Positions 1 to 10,007 of a stretch of DNA of 64,000 nt are shown piece by piece. The notes below the pieces were generated by a model. That model made no database searches. It was not told where the DNA came from and saw nothing but the letters and a program-made list of their open reading frames with translations. The position numbers and the translations under genes were made by a program. This stretch comes from Sunxiuqinia sp963974515 (GTDB lineage Bacteria; Bacteroidota; Bacteroidia; Bacteroidales; Prolixibacteraceae). How positions within the stretch are numbered: position 1 is the stretch's first letter; the number at the start of each line of letters is the position of its first letter. The stretch is from assembly GCF_963974515.1 (NCBI RefSeq), contig NZ_CAXBDD010000002.1, positions 1 through 64,000 of the forward strand, written 5' to 3'.

Positions 1-163
1 TCCGAATGGTTCAGACTGTACTCATGAAGGATTGGTGCCTTATCCGTACTTGATTCGATTGTCGTAAATATATCCAAACTTAGAGAAGGAAATCAAGAAG
101 TGAATGAATCATCTGCAAATAGACGTTGTCTTATAGTTGATATTATGTTATTTTTATATGTAT

Positions 164-197
164 AAAAAAGGGAGAGTAAAAATCTCTCCCTTTTTTT
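164..197. terminator. Rho-independent terminator, bidirectional shape
   Basis: A 7-bp GC-rich stem (GGGAGAG at 170-176 with CTCTCCC at 184-190) is flanked by an A-run on the left and a T-run on the right. It lies just past the stop of the minus-strand TPR gene ending at 207 and would stop its transcript. It could also end a plus-strand gene entering from outside the window. Confidence 0.85.
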
Positions 198-206
198 GTA
201 TCGCAA

Positions 207-1433
207 TTATTGTTTTAACTCTTCCAGTTTGGCATTGACCTCATCAAATTTGTCCATCTCTTTCAAGCGATAGTACAAAGTTTTCAACGTTTCCAACGCA
301 CTCAATTGGGTTTGCTTTGTATTTTCGTTAGGTTCTTCTGCTGCCGCCGCATACATAGCGGCTTTCTCCATTGGCTCAACGGCCTTTTTAAAATCGATAT
401 CAGCCTTATTCTTTTCTTCCTCATATTTGTCAGGCTGGTTTGTAGGAACAGCATTGGCGACTTCAATTTGTTGCACACCATTATTGTAATAAATTGCTCC
501 CAGATTGTAATAGGCGTCAGCAAAATCTTCTTTTATTTCGATGGCATCCTTGTAAGCTTCAACCGCCTTCTCGGTCTCGCCGGTTTTATCAAACAGTGAG
601 CCTCGTGCAAAATGGAAAGAAGCATTCTTTGGGTCGTTTTCAATGGCTAGCTGCAAGTATTTCATGGCTTCATCCACTTTATTCGAATTCAGGTAGATAT
701 TGATCAAAGCCACCATAATTGAGCTATTGTCTGGGTATTTTTCAAAACCCCTTTGCAGGGCGTCTACTGCACTGACGGTGTCTTGCTGTAAAATGTAGCT
801 TGACGAAATTAATTCGAATGTACGGGCTCCGTTGTAATCATGTTTCGCCGCTTCTTCGTAGTACTTAATAGCTTCATCATATTTTTCTGCGTTATAAGCA
901 GCCAAGCCGGCATTAAAGATAATAACGGTATCAACAACACCAGCATTGGTATCATCTTGCATCAATGGCATATCCTGAACTTCAAGAATTTGCTTAAATG
1001 ACTGCAAGGCAAGATCATAATTATTATCGTTGAAAGCTTGCACAGCCTGGTCGGTAAAATCCGAAATTAACAGCGTTAATTTGATCTTAATAGCGTTTGC
1101 ATTACGTCCTTTGTCATCCAGTTCCAGTGCTTTCTGGTACGACTTCAAAGCTTCAGCAAGTGGGTTTTCCGATAACTTTTTATAGTTTGCGTCTTTACTT
1201 TGGTAAACGGCTTGATATATTTCACCACGTACTTCCCATGTCCGCGGCCAATCCAGCGTCTTATCCGATTTATCATTACTCGGATCAATGGTTGATTCGA
1301 TTGTCTCAACAGCTTGATCCAGTTTACCCGCGTCCTTATAACTTTGCGCACTGGATACTTTTCCTTTCTGAGCAAATACAGTGGTTACTGAAATTATAAG
1401 TACAAATAGAAAAATAGTTTTCTTCATCATCAT
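207..1433 (-). CDS. Secreted tetratricopeptide-repeat protein
   Basis: 408 residues. A signal peptide (about residues 1-21, ending VFA before Q) predicts export to the periplasm. The rest is helical TPR-type sequence with repeated A-x-x-x-Y/F-x-x-A patterns, clearest from about 125 to 320. Exported TPR proteins of this sort are common in Bacteroidota and act as assembly or protein-interaction scaffolds; no specific partner can be read here. It lies 72 bp downstream of gyrA on the same strand and is followed by a strong terminator. The start is one of three adjacent Met codons, so it is uncertain by two residues. Confidence 0.85.
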   Translation of the reverse strand: MMMKKTIFLFVLIISVTTVFAQKGKVSSAQSYKDAGKLDQAVETIESTIDPSNDKSDKTLDWPRTWEVRGEIYQAVYQSKDANYKKLSENPLAEALKSYQKALELDDKGRNANAIKIKLTLLISDFTDQAVQAFNDNNYDLALQSFKQILEVQDMPLMQDDTNAGVVDTVIIFNAGLAAYNAEKYDEAIKYYEEAAKHDYNGARTFELISSSYILQQDTVSAVDALQRGFEKYPDNSSIMVALINIYLNSNKVDEAMKYLQLAIENDPKNASFHFARGSLFDKTGETEKAVEAYKDAIEIKEDFADAYYNLGAIYYNNGVQQIEVANAVPTNQPDKYEEEKNKADIDFKKAVEPMEKAAMYAAAAEEPNENTKQTQLSALETLKTLYYRLKEMDKFDEVNAKLEELKQ

Positions 1434-1505
1434 TCTTATTTTTTAGATTTTTTTACAAATTTAATTCTTTTGCTATCCATTTCAAACTCCTGATAGCAAA
1501 ACGCT

Positions 1506-4025
1506 TTATGATTCATTTTCAGAATTTTCTTCGTTATCAGGCGAAATCTCTTCTCCATTTTCGTTTTCTTCGATCTCATTACTGTTTTCGAAGGTAACCC
1601 TGGCAACTGATGCAATTCGATCTTCTTCTTTCAAGTTAATTAAGCGAACTCCCTGAGCTGCTCGTCCCATCACGCGCAATGCAGAAATCGGAAGACGGAT
1701 TGTCAAGCCATTCTGGGTAATGATCATCAAATCATTCTCATTAATAACACTCTTAATCGCGATCAGACTACCTGTTTTTTCGGTGATATTAATTGTTTTA
1801 ACACCTTTTCCTCCCCTGTTGGTTATCCTGTAGCCTTCAATGCTTGACCGTTTTCCGTAACCTTTTTCAGAAACAACAAGAACGTCTTCTGACTCATTCT
1901 CAACACAGATCATGCCAACTACCTCATCGCTCTCATTTCCAAGGGTTATACCACGTACTCCAGAGGCTGTTCTACCGATTGGGCGAACAATGTTTTCGTG
2001 GAAGCGGATAGCTTTGCCGGATTTCACTGCGATCATGATTTCCTGGTTGCCGTTTGTCAGCCGAGCTTCCAATAATTGGTCTCCCTCACGAATTGTAATG
2101 GCGTTAACTCCATTTTGACGTGGGCGCGAATAGGCTTCCAATGATGTCTTTTTAATAACACCCTTTTTTGTACAGAGAATGATAAAGTTGTTATTGATGT
2201 ACTCAGGGTCATCCAATTTCTTCACTTTGTTGTATGCCAATACCTGATCATCGGGTTCAATATTTAACAGATTCTGAATCGCACGTCCTTTGGATGTTCT
2301 GGTACCTTCCGGAATTTGATAGACTTTCAGCCAAAAACACTTTCCTTTTTCGGTGAAGAGCAGCAGTGTATTGTGCATGGTAGCAATAAACATGTGCTCC
2401 AAAAAGTCTTCATCTCGGGTTGACCCGCCTTTTGAGCCGGTGCCTCCCCTGCCCTGCGTTTTAAAATCGGTTAATGGTGTTCGTTTGATATACCCCATGT
2501 GTGAAATGGTAATCACCATTTCTTCATCTGCGTAGAAATCTTCCGGGTTAAATTCTTCGGCATCGGGAACAATTTCCGTTCTTCTTTCATCGCCGTATTT
2601 TGCTTTAATTTCTTGTAGCTCATCTTTAATAATCTCCATACGAAGTTCTTCGTTTGCCAGGATTTCCCTGCACCGTTCGATAAACTTCATGACCTCTTCA
2701 TATTCCGAGCGTAATTTGTCTTGCTCCAGCCCGGTCAATTGACGCAGGCGCATTTCAACAATGGCGCGTGACTGAATTTCCGACAGTTCAAATTTTTCGA
2801 TCAAACGCTCTCTGGCTTCATCAGGTGTTTTCGAACCACGAATTATTGCGATAACTTCATCAATATTGTCACTGGCAATAATTAAACCTTCAAGAATGTG
2901 CGCACGTTTTTCAGCCTGATCCAACTCGTACTGTGTACGTCTAACCACGACATCGTGACGATGTTCCACAAAATAACGAATGAGATCCTTCAGGTTCAGC
3001 ATCTTTGGGCGACCTTTAACCAATGCAATATTGTTTACGCTGAAACTGTTTTGTAATTGGGTATACTTATAGAGCTTGTTTAGAACAACATTCGAAATTT
3101 CATCTTTCTTAATGTCGATGACGATACGCATCCCATCACGGTCAGACTCGTCATTAACATTTGAGATTCCTTCAATTTTTTTCTCATTGACTAACTCGGC
3201 AATCTTCATGATCAGTTCTGCCTTGTTAACCAAATACGGAATTTCAGTGACAATAATCTTTTCCCGGCCGGTTGGAGTAAGCTCTATATGGGCTTTACCT
3301 CGCAAAACAACTCGGCCACGGCCTGTTTCATAGGATTCTTCCACTCCTCTGTAGCCGTAAATGATACCACCCGTGGGAAAATCAGGGGCTTTGATAATAG
3401 GAATAAGATCCGCTATTTCTATGTTACGGTCATCAATGTATGCCACGATGGCATCAATGGTGTCTGATAAGTTGTGTGGTGGCATATTTGTTGCCATTCC
3501 GACAGCAATTCCCGAGGTACCGTTCACCAATAAGTTAGGAATCCGGGTCGGCAAAACCGTTGGTTCATCTAATGACTCGTCAAAGTTTGGTTGAAAATCA
3601 ACTGTGTTTTTATCTAAATCTTGCAGAATCTCTTCTGCTATTTTTGCCAAACGGGCTTCAGTGTAACGCATAGCAGCCGGGCTATCACCATCAATGGAAC
3701 CGTAGTTTCCCTGTCCGTCAATTAACGGGTATCTCAATGACCAATGCTGCGCCATACGCACCATGGTAAAATAAACCGAGGAATCACCATGGGGATGGTA
3801 CTTACCTAAAACTTCCCCGACGATTCTTGCCGATTTCTTATACGAACGGTTGGAAAATATCCCTAACTCATTCATTCCAAACAAGACACGTCTATGAACT
3901 GGTTTTAAGCCATCACGCACGTCAGGCAGAGCCCTTGACACAATGACTGACATCGAATAATCGATGTAAGCAGACTTCATCTGCTCTTCAATATTTATTT
4001 TTATAATTTTTTCGCCTTCAGCCAT
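1506..4025 (-). CDS. gyrA: DNA gyrase subunit A
   Basis: 839 residues, normal length. GyrA carries the breakage-reunion site of gyrase, which introduces negative supercoils with GyrB and ATP. The catalytic tyrosine is Y121 in the AAMRYTEARL motif. The quinolone-determining region reads HPHGDSSVYF: the position of E. coli Ser83 is Ser82, but the position of Asp87 is Phe86. The C-terminal beta-pinwheel region (about 500-810) has repeated I-x-x-x-G-x-G-x-R/K strands and a GyrA-box-like GRGGTGSKGG. The tail is acidic. The start ATG fits the conserved IIKINIEEQMKSAYIDYSMS N-terminus. ParC is the alternative, but pinwheel and N-terminus favour GyrA. Confidence 0.96.
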   Translation of the reverse strand: MAEGEKIIKINIEEQMKSAYIDYSMSVIVSRALPDVRDGLKPVHRRVLFGMNELGIFSNRSYKKSARIVGEVLGKYHPHGDSSVYFTMVRMAQHWSLRYPLIDGQGNYGSIDGDSPAAMRYTEARLAKIAEEILQDLDKNTVDFQPNFDESLDEPTVLPTRIPNLLVNGTSGIAVGMATNMPPHNLSDTIDAIVAYIDDRNIEIADLIPIIKAPDFPTGGIIYGYRGVEESYETGRGRVVLRGKAHIELTPTGREKIIVTEIPYLVNKAELIMKIAELVNEKKIEGISNVNDESDRDGMRIVIDIKKDEISNVVLNKLYKYTQLQNSFSVNNIALVKGRPKMLNLKDLIRYFVEHRHDVVVRRTQYELDQAEKRAHILEGLIIASDNIDEVIAIIRGSKTPDEARERLIEKFELSEIQSRAIVEMRLRQLTGLEQDKLRSEYEEVMKFIERCREILANEELRMEIIKDELQEIKAKYGDERRTEIVPDAEEFNPEDFYADEEMVITISHMGYIKRTPLTDFKTQGRGGTGSKGGSTRDEDFLEHMFIATMHNTLLLFTEKGKCFWLKVYQIPEGTRTSKGRAIQNLLNIEPDDQVLAYNKVKKLDDPEYINNNFIILCTKKGVIKKTSLEAYSRPRQNGVNAITIREGDQLLEARLTNGNQEIMIAVKSGKAIRFHENIVRPIGRTASGVRGITLGNESDEVVGMICVENESEDVLVVSEKGYGKRSSIEGYRITNRGGKGVKTINITEKTGSLIAIKSVINENDLMIITQNGLTIRLPISALRVMGRAAQGVRLINLKEEDRIASVARVTFENSNEIEENENGEEISPDNEENSENES

Positions 4026-4307
4026 TTAATCCTCCTTTTAAAGAAATTTTATGTTGAAAAATTTTGACTTACAAAAATATAAAAATACTAACAAAATCAG
4101 CCATTTTGAGTAGCTTTTAATTGTCGAAATGAAACAAGATTTTAACATTCGGATGTTTAAAAAACCCACGGATTAAAGCAGAGAGTCAGTAAATATTGAC
4201 TATTTTTATAGTTGACTTTTTATTTTCCGAGGCGGTTAGACCCCCAACATTTCGGAATAGTATTTGTTAGAAAGGAATAAATTAGAAATTTATTAAGACA
4301 GTTTATT

Positions 4308-6830
4308 ATGGATTCTCAATTCTCACCAAGAATAAAAGATGTTTTAACCTACAGTCGCGAAGAGGCGATCAGGTTAGGAAATGAGCAGATTGGACTTGAG
4401 CATATTTTTCTGGGAATTTTGAGAGAAGGTGAAGGAATTGCAATTGACATACTCACCAATTTGGGAGTGAATTTATCAGAAATCAAAGAAGCCATTGAAC
4501 AAGCGCTTCGTACAGATAATACCATTGATCCGCAAGCTTCCGTTCAACTCTTAAAATCAGCTGAAAAAGCGCTTAAGTTAGTCTATCTCGAAGCCAGGGC
4601 CTTTAACAGCCCAACGATTAGTACCGGTCACTTGTTGCTGGCACTTTTAAAGGACAAAGAAAGTCAGATTGCAACTTTGCTCAGTGAATTCCACGTGAAT
4701 TACTACATCCTGAAATCCAGGCTGGAGGATTACAAGCAGCCGGAAGCTAAATCTGATTTCGGCGACGAGGATGATATTGATGACCCATTCGCAAAGCAAC
4801 AGCCACCATCGGGCTCTTCGTCAAAGAAAGTTGGCAGCGCTAAATCTGATACTCCAGTATTGGATAACTTTGGCATCGACATCACCAAAGCAGCCGAAGA
4901 AAACAACCTCGATCCCATTGTTGGACGGGAACGGGAAATTGAGCGTTTGGCACAAATCCTGTCACGTCGGAAAAAGAACAACCCAATCCTGATTGGAGAA
5001 CCTGGGGTTGGAAAGTCGGCTATAGCTGAAGGTTTGGCCATTCGTATTATTCAGAAGAAAGTTTCGAGGGTTCTTTTTGACAAACGTGTGATTAGTCTTG
5101 ACATCGCGTCGATTGTAGCCGGGACAAAGTACAGAGGGCAGTTTGAAGAACGGATGAAAGCCATTCTGAACGAACTGGCGAAGGTAAACAATGTAATTTT
5201 GTTCATCGATGAAATTCACACCATCGTAGGAGCAGGAGGAGCTACCGGCTCGCTTGATGCAGCCAACATGTTGAAGCCGGCACTTGCGCGTGGTGACATC
5301 CAATGTATTGGTGCCACAACACTCGATGAATACCGGCAGCAAATTGAAAAAGACGGAGCATTGGAACGTCGTTTCCAAAAAGTGATGGTTGAACCAACGT
5401 CGGTTGATGAAACCATTGAAATTCTTCATAACATCAAAGAACGTTACGAAGACCACCACAATGTTACCTATTCCGATGATGCCATTAAAGCCTGTGTGAA
5501 ATTGACGGCCCGGTACATTACTGACCGTTTTCTGCCAGATAAAGCAATTGATGCGCTGGATGAATCCGGCTCACGTGTCCATATTTCGAACATCAATGTG
5601 CCTGACCGGATTGTAAAACTCGAGGAGAAAATTGAAAGTACACGGGAAGAAAAAATAAAAGCTGTAAAAAGCCAGAATTTTGAAGTTGCCGCCAACCACC
5701 GCGATAAAGAAAAAAACCTGCTACAGCTTTTGGATCAGGAGAAAGAAGCCTGGGAAAAAGAGCTGATAAGTCATCGGGAGGTTGTTGAAGAAGAAAAAGT
5801 TGCTGAAGTTGTGGCCATGATGTCCGGAATTCCTGTTCAGCGCATTGCTCAGGCCGAAGGCATTCGTTTGATGAACATGGGAGCAAAACTGAAAGGGAGT
5901 GTCGTCGGTCAGGATGATGCCATTGCTAAAATTGTTAAAGCAATTCAACGAAACAGGGCTGGTCTGAAAGATCCGAACAAGCCGATTGGCTCATTTGTCT
6001 TTTTAGGACCTACTGGTGTTGGTAAGACTCAGCTGGCTAAAGTATTGACCAAATATTTGTTTGATAGCATTGATTCGCTGATTCGCATTGACATGAGTGA
6101 ATACATGGAGAAATTTTCAGTTTCGCGACTGGTCGGTGCACCCCCGGGATATATCGGCTACGAAGAAGGTGGGCAGCTGACAGAAAAAGTACGACGCAAA
6201 CCTTATTCGGTTGTGTTGCTTGATGAGATTGAAAAAGCCCATCCTGACGTTTTTCACCTGCTTCTACAAGTGCTTGACGAAGGACGCCTGACTGACAGCC
6301 TTGGACGTAATATTGATTTCAAGAATACCATCATTATTATGACTTCGAATATCGGTTCACGTCAATTGTCCGATTTTGGCCGTGGCGTTGGATTTTCAAC
6401 ACAGAAAACACCAGAAGAGGAAAACGAGCAAGCCAAGTATATTGTCCAAAAGGCGCTGAAGCGTGCTTTTGCACCGGAGTTTTTAAACCGGATTGATGAT
6501 GTGATCATGTTTAACTCGCTGTCAAAGGAAGACATTTTCAAAATAATCGATATCGAATTGAAAGATCTTTACGACAGGGTTGAATCTTTGAATTACAAAT
6601 TAAAAATATCGCGGTCAGCGAAAGATTTCATTGCTGAGAAGGGATATGATGCTCAATATGGAGCTAGACCGTTGAAAAGAGCAATTCAGAAATATCTGGA
6701 AGATGAAATGGCTGAAGTGATTATCAAAGCCTCGATTGTAGAGGGTGACACCATTTCAATAGGCTATGATAAAAAGAATGAAAAAATAAAAGTTCGTATA
6801 CTTGCCACAAAAGATAAAACAACAAAGTAG
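4308..6830 (+). CDS. clpC: ATP-dependent Clp protease ATPase subunit ClpC
   Basis: 840 residues, a class I Hsp100 unfoldase that feeds substrates to ClpP and disaggregates proteins. An N domain with two Clp_N repeats (about 1-145) is followed by an acidic linker. AAA-1 has Walker A GEPGVGKS near residue 230. A UvrB/UvrC-type coiled middle region (about 420-480) separates it from AAA-2, with Walker A GPTGVGKT near residue 567. The short middle domain and UVR-like segment favour ClpC over ClpB. It starts 282 bp from divergent gyrA; no CtsR/McsAB genes accompany it, as expected outside Firmicutes. A strong terminator follows the stop. Confidence 0.95.
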   Translation: MDSQFSPRIKDVLTYSREEAIRLGNEQIGLEHIFLGILREGEGIAIDILTNLGVNLSEIKEAIEQALRTDNTIDPQASVQLLKSAEKALKLVYLEARAFNSPTISTGHLLLALLKDKESQIATLLSEFHVNYYILKSRLEDYKQPEAKSDFGDEDDIDDPFAKQQPPSGSSSKKVGSAKSDTPVLDNFGIDITKAAEENNLDPIVGREREIERLAQILSRRKKNNPILIGEPGVGKSAIAEGLAIRIIQKKVSRVLFDKRVISLDIASIVAGTKYRGQFEERMKAILNELAKVNNVILFIDEIHTIVGAGGATGSLDAANMLKPALARGDIQCIGATTLDEYRQQIEKDGALERRFQKVMVEPTSVDETIEILHNIKERYEDHHNVTYSDDAIKACVKLTARYITDRFLPDKAIDALDESGSRVHISNINVPDRIVKLEEKIESTREEKIKAVKSQNFEVAANHRDKEKNLLQLLDQEKEAWEKELISHREVVEEEKVAEVVAMMSGIPVQRIAQAEGIRLMNMGAKLKGSVVGQDDAIAKIVKAIQRNRAGLKDPNKPIGSFVFLGPTGVGKTQLAKVLTKYLFDSIDSLIRIDMSEYMEKFSVSRLVGAPPGYIGYEEGGQLTEKVRRKPYSVVLLDEIEKAHPDVFHLLLQVLDEGRLTDSLGRNIDFKNTIIIMTSNIGSRQLSDFGRGVGFSTQKTPEEENEQAKYIVQKALKRAFAPEFLNRIDDVIMFNSLSKEDIFKIIDIELKDLYDRVESLNYKLKISRSAKDFIAEKGYDAQYGARPLKRAIQKYLEDEMAEVIIKASIVEGDTISIGYDKKNEKIKVRILATKDKTTK

Positions 6831-6833
6831 CAT

Positions 6834-6862
6834 AAAAAAGGCCGGATGTCCGGCCTTTTTTT
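6834..6862. terminator. Rho-independent terminator between convergent clpC and mscS-like gene
   Basis: An 8-bp perfect stem (AGGCCGGA/TCCGGCCT, 2-nt loop) has an A-run before it and a T-run after it, so it can work in both directions. It sits 3 bp after the clpC stop and touches the stop codon of the minus-strand channel gene. Confidence 0.92.
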
Positions 6863-7916
6863 ATGACTCTTTTATCTGATCTGGTCGTCTTTCCGTCAGG
6901 TTGATTCTTTCTTTTGGTAGGAATTGAGGATATTCATCCTGAACAAACCGGATCAATTCTTCGCGTACATAGACCCTTAAATCCCAAGCTTTGGGTGAAT
7001 CTGACGCACTCACCAAGGCCCTTAACTCCAAGGTTCTGTCGTTTAAATCAGTCACTTGAAGTACATTTACTTTGCCATCCCACAGATCCGTATTCTTCAA
7101 AATTTCAGTCAATTTCTTTCGCATTTCTCCAACCGGAAATCCATAATCAACGTGAATAAAAACAGTACCCATAATCTCAGCTGATGTGCGTGTCCAATTT
7201 TGAAAAGGTTTTTCAATAAAATACGTAATTGGCACAATGAGACGACGTTTATCCCAAATACGAACGACAACATAGGTCAGCGTAATTTCTTCAATCCAGC
7301 CCCACTCCCCTTCCACAATTACTGCATCTTCGAGACGGATAGGTTGTGTTATGGCAATTTGAAATCCTGCTAAAATCAAGGCAATACTCCGTTGCGCGGC
7401 GAAACCAATAATGATACCGGCAATCCCCGCACTTGCCAATAGGCTCACCCCTACTTTGCGAATTTGAGGTATGGTCATGAGTATGATGCCGATTGAAATA
7501 ATAATCACAATGGCGATAAGCATGCGTTCGAGAACCGAAAGCTGGGTATGAATTTTCCGGGCTTTCAGGTTATCTTTCGTCGAGATATCATATTTGGCTA
7601 AAACATAGATCTTAATGCCCCCAATTGCGTTTATAATCAACCAAGCCATGACAACAGTATAAACGATCCCAAAGCCAACACTTGTGTCCAAATTCAATTC
7701 ATCGAGCAATCCGGTAGCTGGTATTAACATCGATCCGGAAATTAGAACAATCAAAAAAATGAATGGCAGGCTCACTAACTGTATAACTTTTAGGACAACC
7801 CCAATATCAGTATTGCGATGGATTATCTTTTTAATACGACCAATAATTGCATAGGCTATAAAGACCCCAACAATAATTCCTGCGACAACAATCGCTATTT
7901 TTAGAAATAAACTCAT
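6861..7916 (-). CDS. Small-conductance mechanosensitive ion channel (MscS family)
   Basis: 351 residues. About five membrane segments (near 4-25, 41-62, 77-98, 133-151 and 157-190) precede a cytoplasmic beta domain and mixed C-terminal domain. The last helix pair, rich in Gly/Ala (ASAGIAGIIIGFAAQ), is the pore-lining TM3 signature of MscS, followed by the family's QIAITQPIRLEDAV-type segment and a WGWIEEITL strand. Such channels open under membrane tension to release solutes on osmotic down-shock. The frame stays open for eight more codons upstream, but the Met at 7916 gives a normal N-terminal helix and is preferred. Confidence 0.9.
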   Translation of the reverse strand: MSLFLKIAIVVAGIIVGVFIAYAIIGRIKKIIHRNTDIGVVLKVIQLVSLPFIFLIVLISGSMLIPATGLLDELNLDTSVGFGIVYTVVMAWLIINAIGGIKIYVLAKYDISTKDNLKARKIHTQLSVLERMLIAIVIIISIGIILMTIPQIRKVGVSLLASAGIAGIIIGFAAQRSIALILAGFQIAITQPIRLEDAVIVEGEWGWIEEITLTYVVVRIWDKRRLIVPITYFIEKPFQNWTRTSAEIMGTVFIHVDYGFPVGEMRKKLTEILKNTDLWDGKVNVLQVTDLNDRTLELRALVSASDSPKAWDLRVYVREELIRFVQDEYPQFLPKERINLTERRPDQIKES

Positions 7917-8051
7917 GAATAAAGTATTACAGTCGAACAACTACTTCCCAATCGCTTAAACAAAAAACGGAGAGCAAACAACTTTTAGAAAAGCTTCCCG
8001 CATCTGCTTTGCTGCAAATTAACAATAAAACGAATCAAGTGTTCATCAGTG

Positions 8052-9947
8052 CTAGCTGTACTTTCCAAAAAACTGAAGCGCCATCAGGCTGATATCATCA
8101 GCTTGTGCCGTTTCCCCTTTAAAATCCATCAATTCGTTCATCAGCGCTTCAACCATAGTTTTAGGCTCTGGCTCTTTGGTTTGTGCCATAAATTTTGAGA
8201 GCCTTTCCGTTCCGTACATTTCACCGTATGGGTTTTTACAGTCCGTAACTCCATCAGTGTACAGAAACAGAACGTCGCCTTTTGAAAGTGCTATCGAATG
8301 CGACTTATAGGTCTTGTTTGAATAGAGTCCGATAGGCAATCCGTGCGTGTGTTCAAGTTGTATTAACTCTCTGTGTCTGCGTAACAAAAACGGATAGTTA
8401 TGTGCTGCATTGCAGTAATCCAGAATTCCTGTTTCCACATTCAAGATCCCCAAAAATAAGGTTAAGAAATGTTGGTTTGAATTTTCTTTACTCAAAGCCT
8501 TATTAACGACATCTACAATATTTCTGGCCGATAATTCCGTTGATTTACTTTTGATTATTGTGTTGGCGACAGCCATAAACAGGGCGGCCGGAATCCCTTT
8601 CCCGGAAACATCTCCCATGGTAAAAAGCAAGTGTCTTTCATCGATAAAGAAGAAATCATACAAGTCACCGCCAATACTCTCAGCGGGATGAAGGACGGCA
8701 TACAGGTCAATTTCTCTGCGCGTTTCCAAAAAGCTGTAATCCTGCGGGATGATCGTACGTTGAATTTCCTTCGCCGATTTTAAGTCTTTCTCATACTTTC
8801 TTTTGTCTTTCCTAACTTGATTCTGTTCAGCCATATAGGTGCTATACTGAACCTGCAATTCTTTCAAACTGTCGCTTAATAATTCGATTTCGTTTTTCTT
8901 TCCCCGTCTTCCCCGTTCGCCAAAGCTAAACCGCTGGATCGAACGAACTATCTTTCTAAGCGGGGTAAACATCTTATTAAACAATAGAATAACAACAAGC
9001 AAAATCAATACAAATCCAAGCACCGACACCAATACAATCTTTCGAAATATGATATCCAGGTCGTCAAAGAGCTCTTCGGTTGGAATCACAATCACGACTC
9101 TCCAGTTGGTGAAAGGTATGGGTGCAAAATAGAACCAACTTTTTTCAAAATTCAGGAGTTCCGGGTAGGCAAAACCAGAGCCAGTCTCACCATCTTCGAG
9201 AATCTGCCGATAGCGGTTACGATCACCGTTGAATACTTGAGAGGAAGTTTCAAACAGATTTCGTTTCATTACCCATTCCGACCGCGGATGAGTTAGATAA
9301 TAACCTTGAGCTGAAGCGACAAACGCAAAACCGTTAACCCCTATCTGAATGTCATCAATCACTCGATTCAAAAACTTAAGGTTGATGTCTCCGGCGACTA
9401 TCCCAACTGACTCTCCAAACTCATCTAACACTGGCAGGAAATAGGAAATCATTAAGGTGGTCGAATCCATCGGACAGTGAAACGGATCAGACCAAACGCC
9501 TACTTTTTCTTGTGTGGCAAGTTCCGCCAATTCCGGGTATTTAAAAACAGAACAAAATTCAAAATTCGTTTTATCAACTAATTGCCCATCCTTGTTCCAA
9601 TAAGTTGAGTACGTTAGCGTATCGGAAGATTCGAATAGTCGTGCATGGATGCCAGTAAGCACCGGGTTGGTTTCAACAACCTGATGAAGAAACATTTGAA
9701 GGTCACCATGGGAATGGTAGTACAGCGTTTGGTTCGCAACATTCCGGGTAACTTCCTGACTGTTAATTACATTTCGCGTGATTTCATTGATAATCAGGCT
9801 TGATTGATGGATCGCGCCTTCTTCAATCTTTTCCATGATGATCTCCTTGCTGTGCTTGTAATTAATAAACACAATCATGGATATGATAATAACTACAGCA
9901 GTTACTACATAAAGTCCAAGCTGAAAAGCAATACTTCGTTTATACAT
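8052..9947 (-). CDS. Membrane sensor serine/threonine phosphatase (Cache-HAMP-SpoIIE)
   Basis: 631 residues. The N-terminal TM helix (about 9-29) and a second helix (about 300-322) bracket a periplasmic double-Cache sensor region. A HAMP-like linker and coiled coil (about 325-410) lead into a PP2C/SpoIIE phosphatase. Metal-site motifs are present: GGDLYDFF near 422, GDVSGKG and AQADDIS near the C-terminus. This is the RsbU type of architecture, which dephosphorylates anti-sigma-antagonist (STAS) proteins in response to an external ligand. No STAS or anti-sigma gene lies next to it, so its partner is unknown. It appears monocistronic. Confidence 0.88.
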   Translation of the reverse strand: MYKRSIAFQLGLYVVTAVVIIISMIVFINYKHSKEIIMEKIEEGAIHQSSLIINEITRNVINSQEVTRNVANQTLYYHSHGDLQMFLHQVVETNPVLTGIHARLFESSDTLTYSTYWNKDGQLVDKTNFEFCSVFKYPELAELATQEKVGVWSDPFHCPMDSTTLMISYFLPVLDEFGESVGIVAGDINLKFLNRVIDDIQIGVNGFAFVASAQGYYLTHPRSEWVMKRNLFETSSQVFNGDRNRYRQILEDGETGSGFAYPELLNFEKSWFYFAPIPFTNWRVVIVIPTEELFDDLDIIFRKIVLVSVLGFVLILLVVILLFNKMFTPLRKIVRSIQRFSFGERGRRGKKNEIELLSDSLKELQVQYSTYMAEQNQVRKDKRKYEKDLKSAKEIQRTIIPQDYSFLETRREIDLYAVLHPAESIGGDLYDFFFIDERHLLFTMGDVSGKGIPAALFMAVANTIIKSKSTELSARNIVDVVNKALSKENSNQHFLTLFLGILNVETGILDYCNAAHNYPFLLRRHRELIQLEHTHGLPIGLYSNKTYKSHSIALSKGDVLFLYTDGVTDCKNPYGEMYGTERLSKFMAQTKEPEPKTMVEALMNELMDFKGETAQADDISLMALQFFGKYS

Positions 9948-10007
9948 GAATTTGGGTCAATGCAATGAACATACAAGTTATGAAAAATCAAGGGGAAAGT
10001 AAAGATC

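Noticed and set aside
1..27. Possible 3' end of a plus-strand gene (frame 1 ends in TGA at 25-27)
   Set aside because: Only eight codons are visible and no family can be judged.
4962..5459. 165-codon minus-strand frame inside clpC
   Set aside because: Lies wholly within the conserved ClpC AAA-1 coding sequence and has no recognisable product; it is an antisense shadow.
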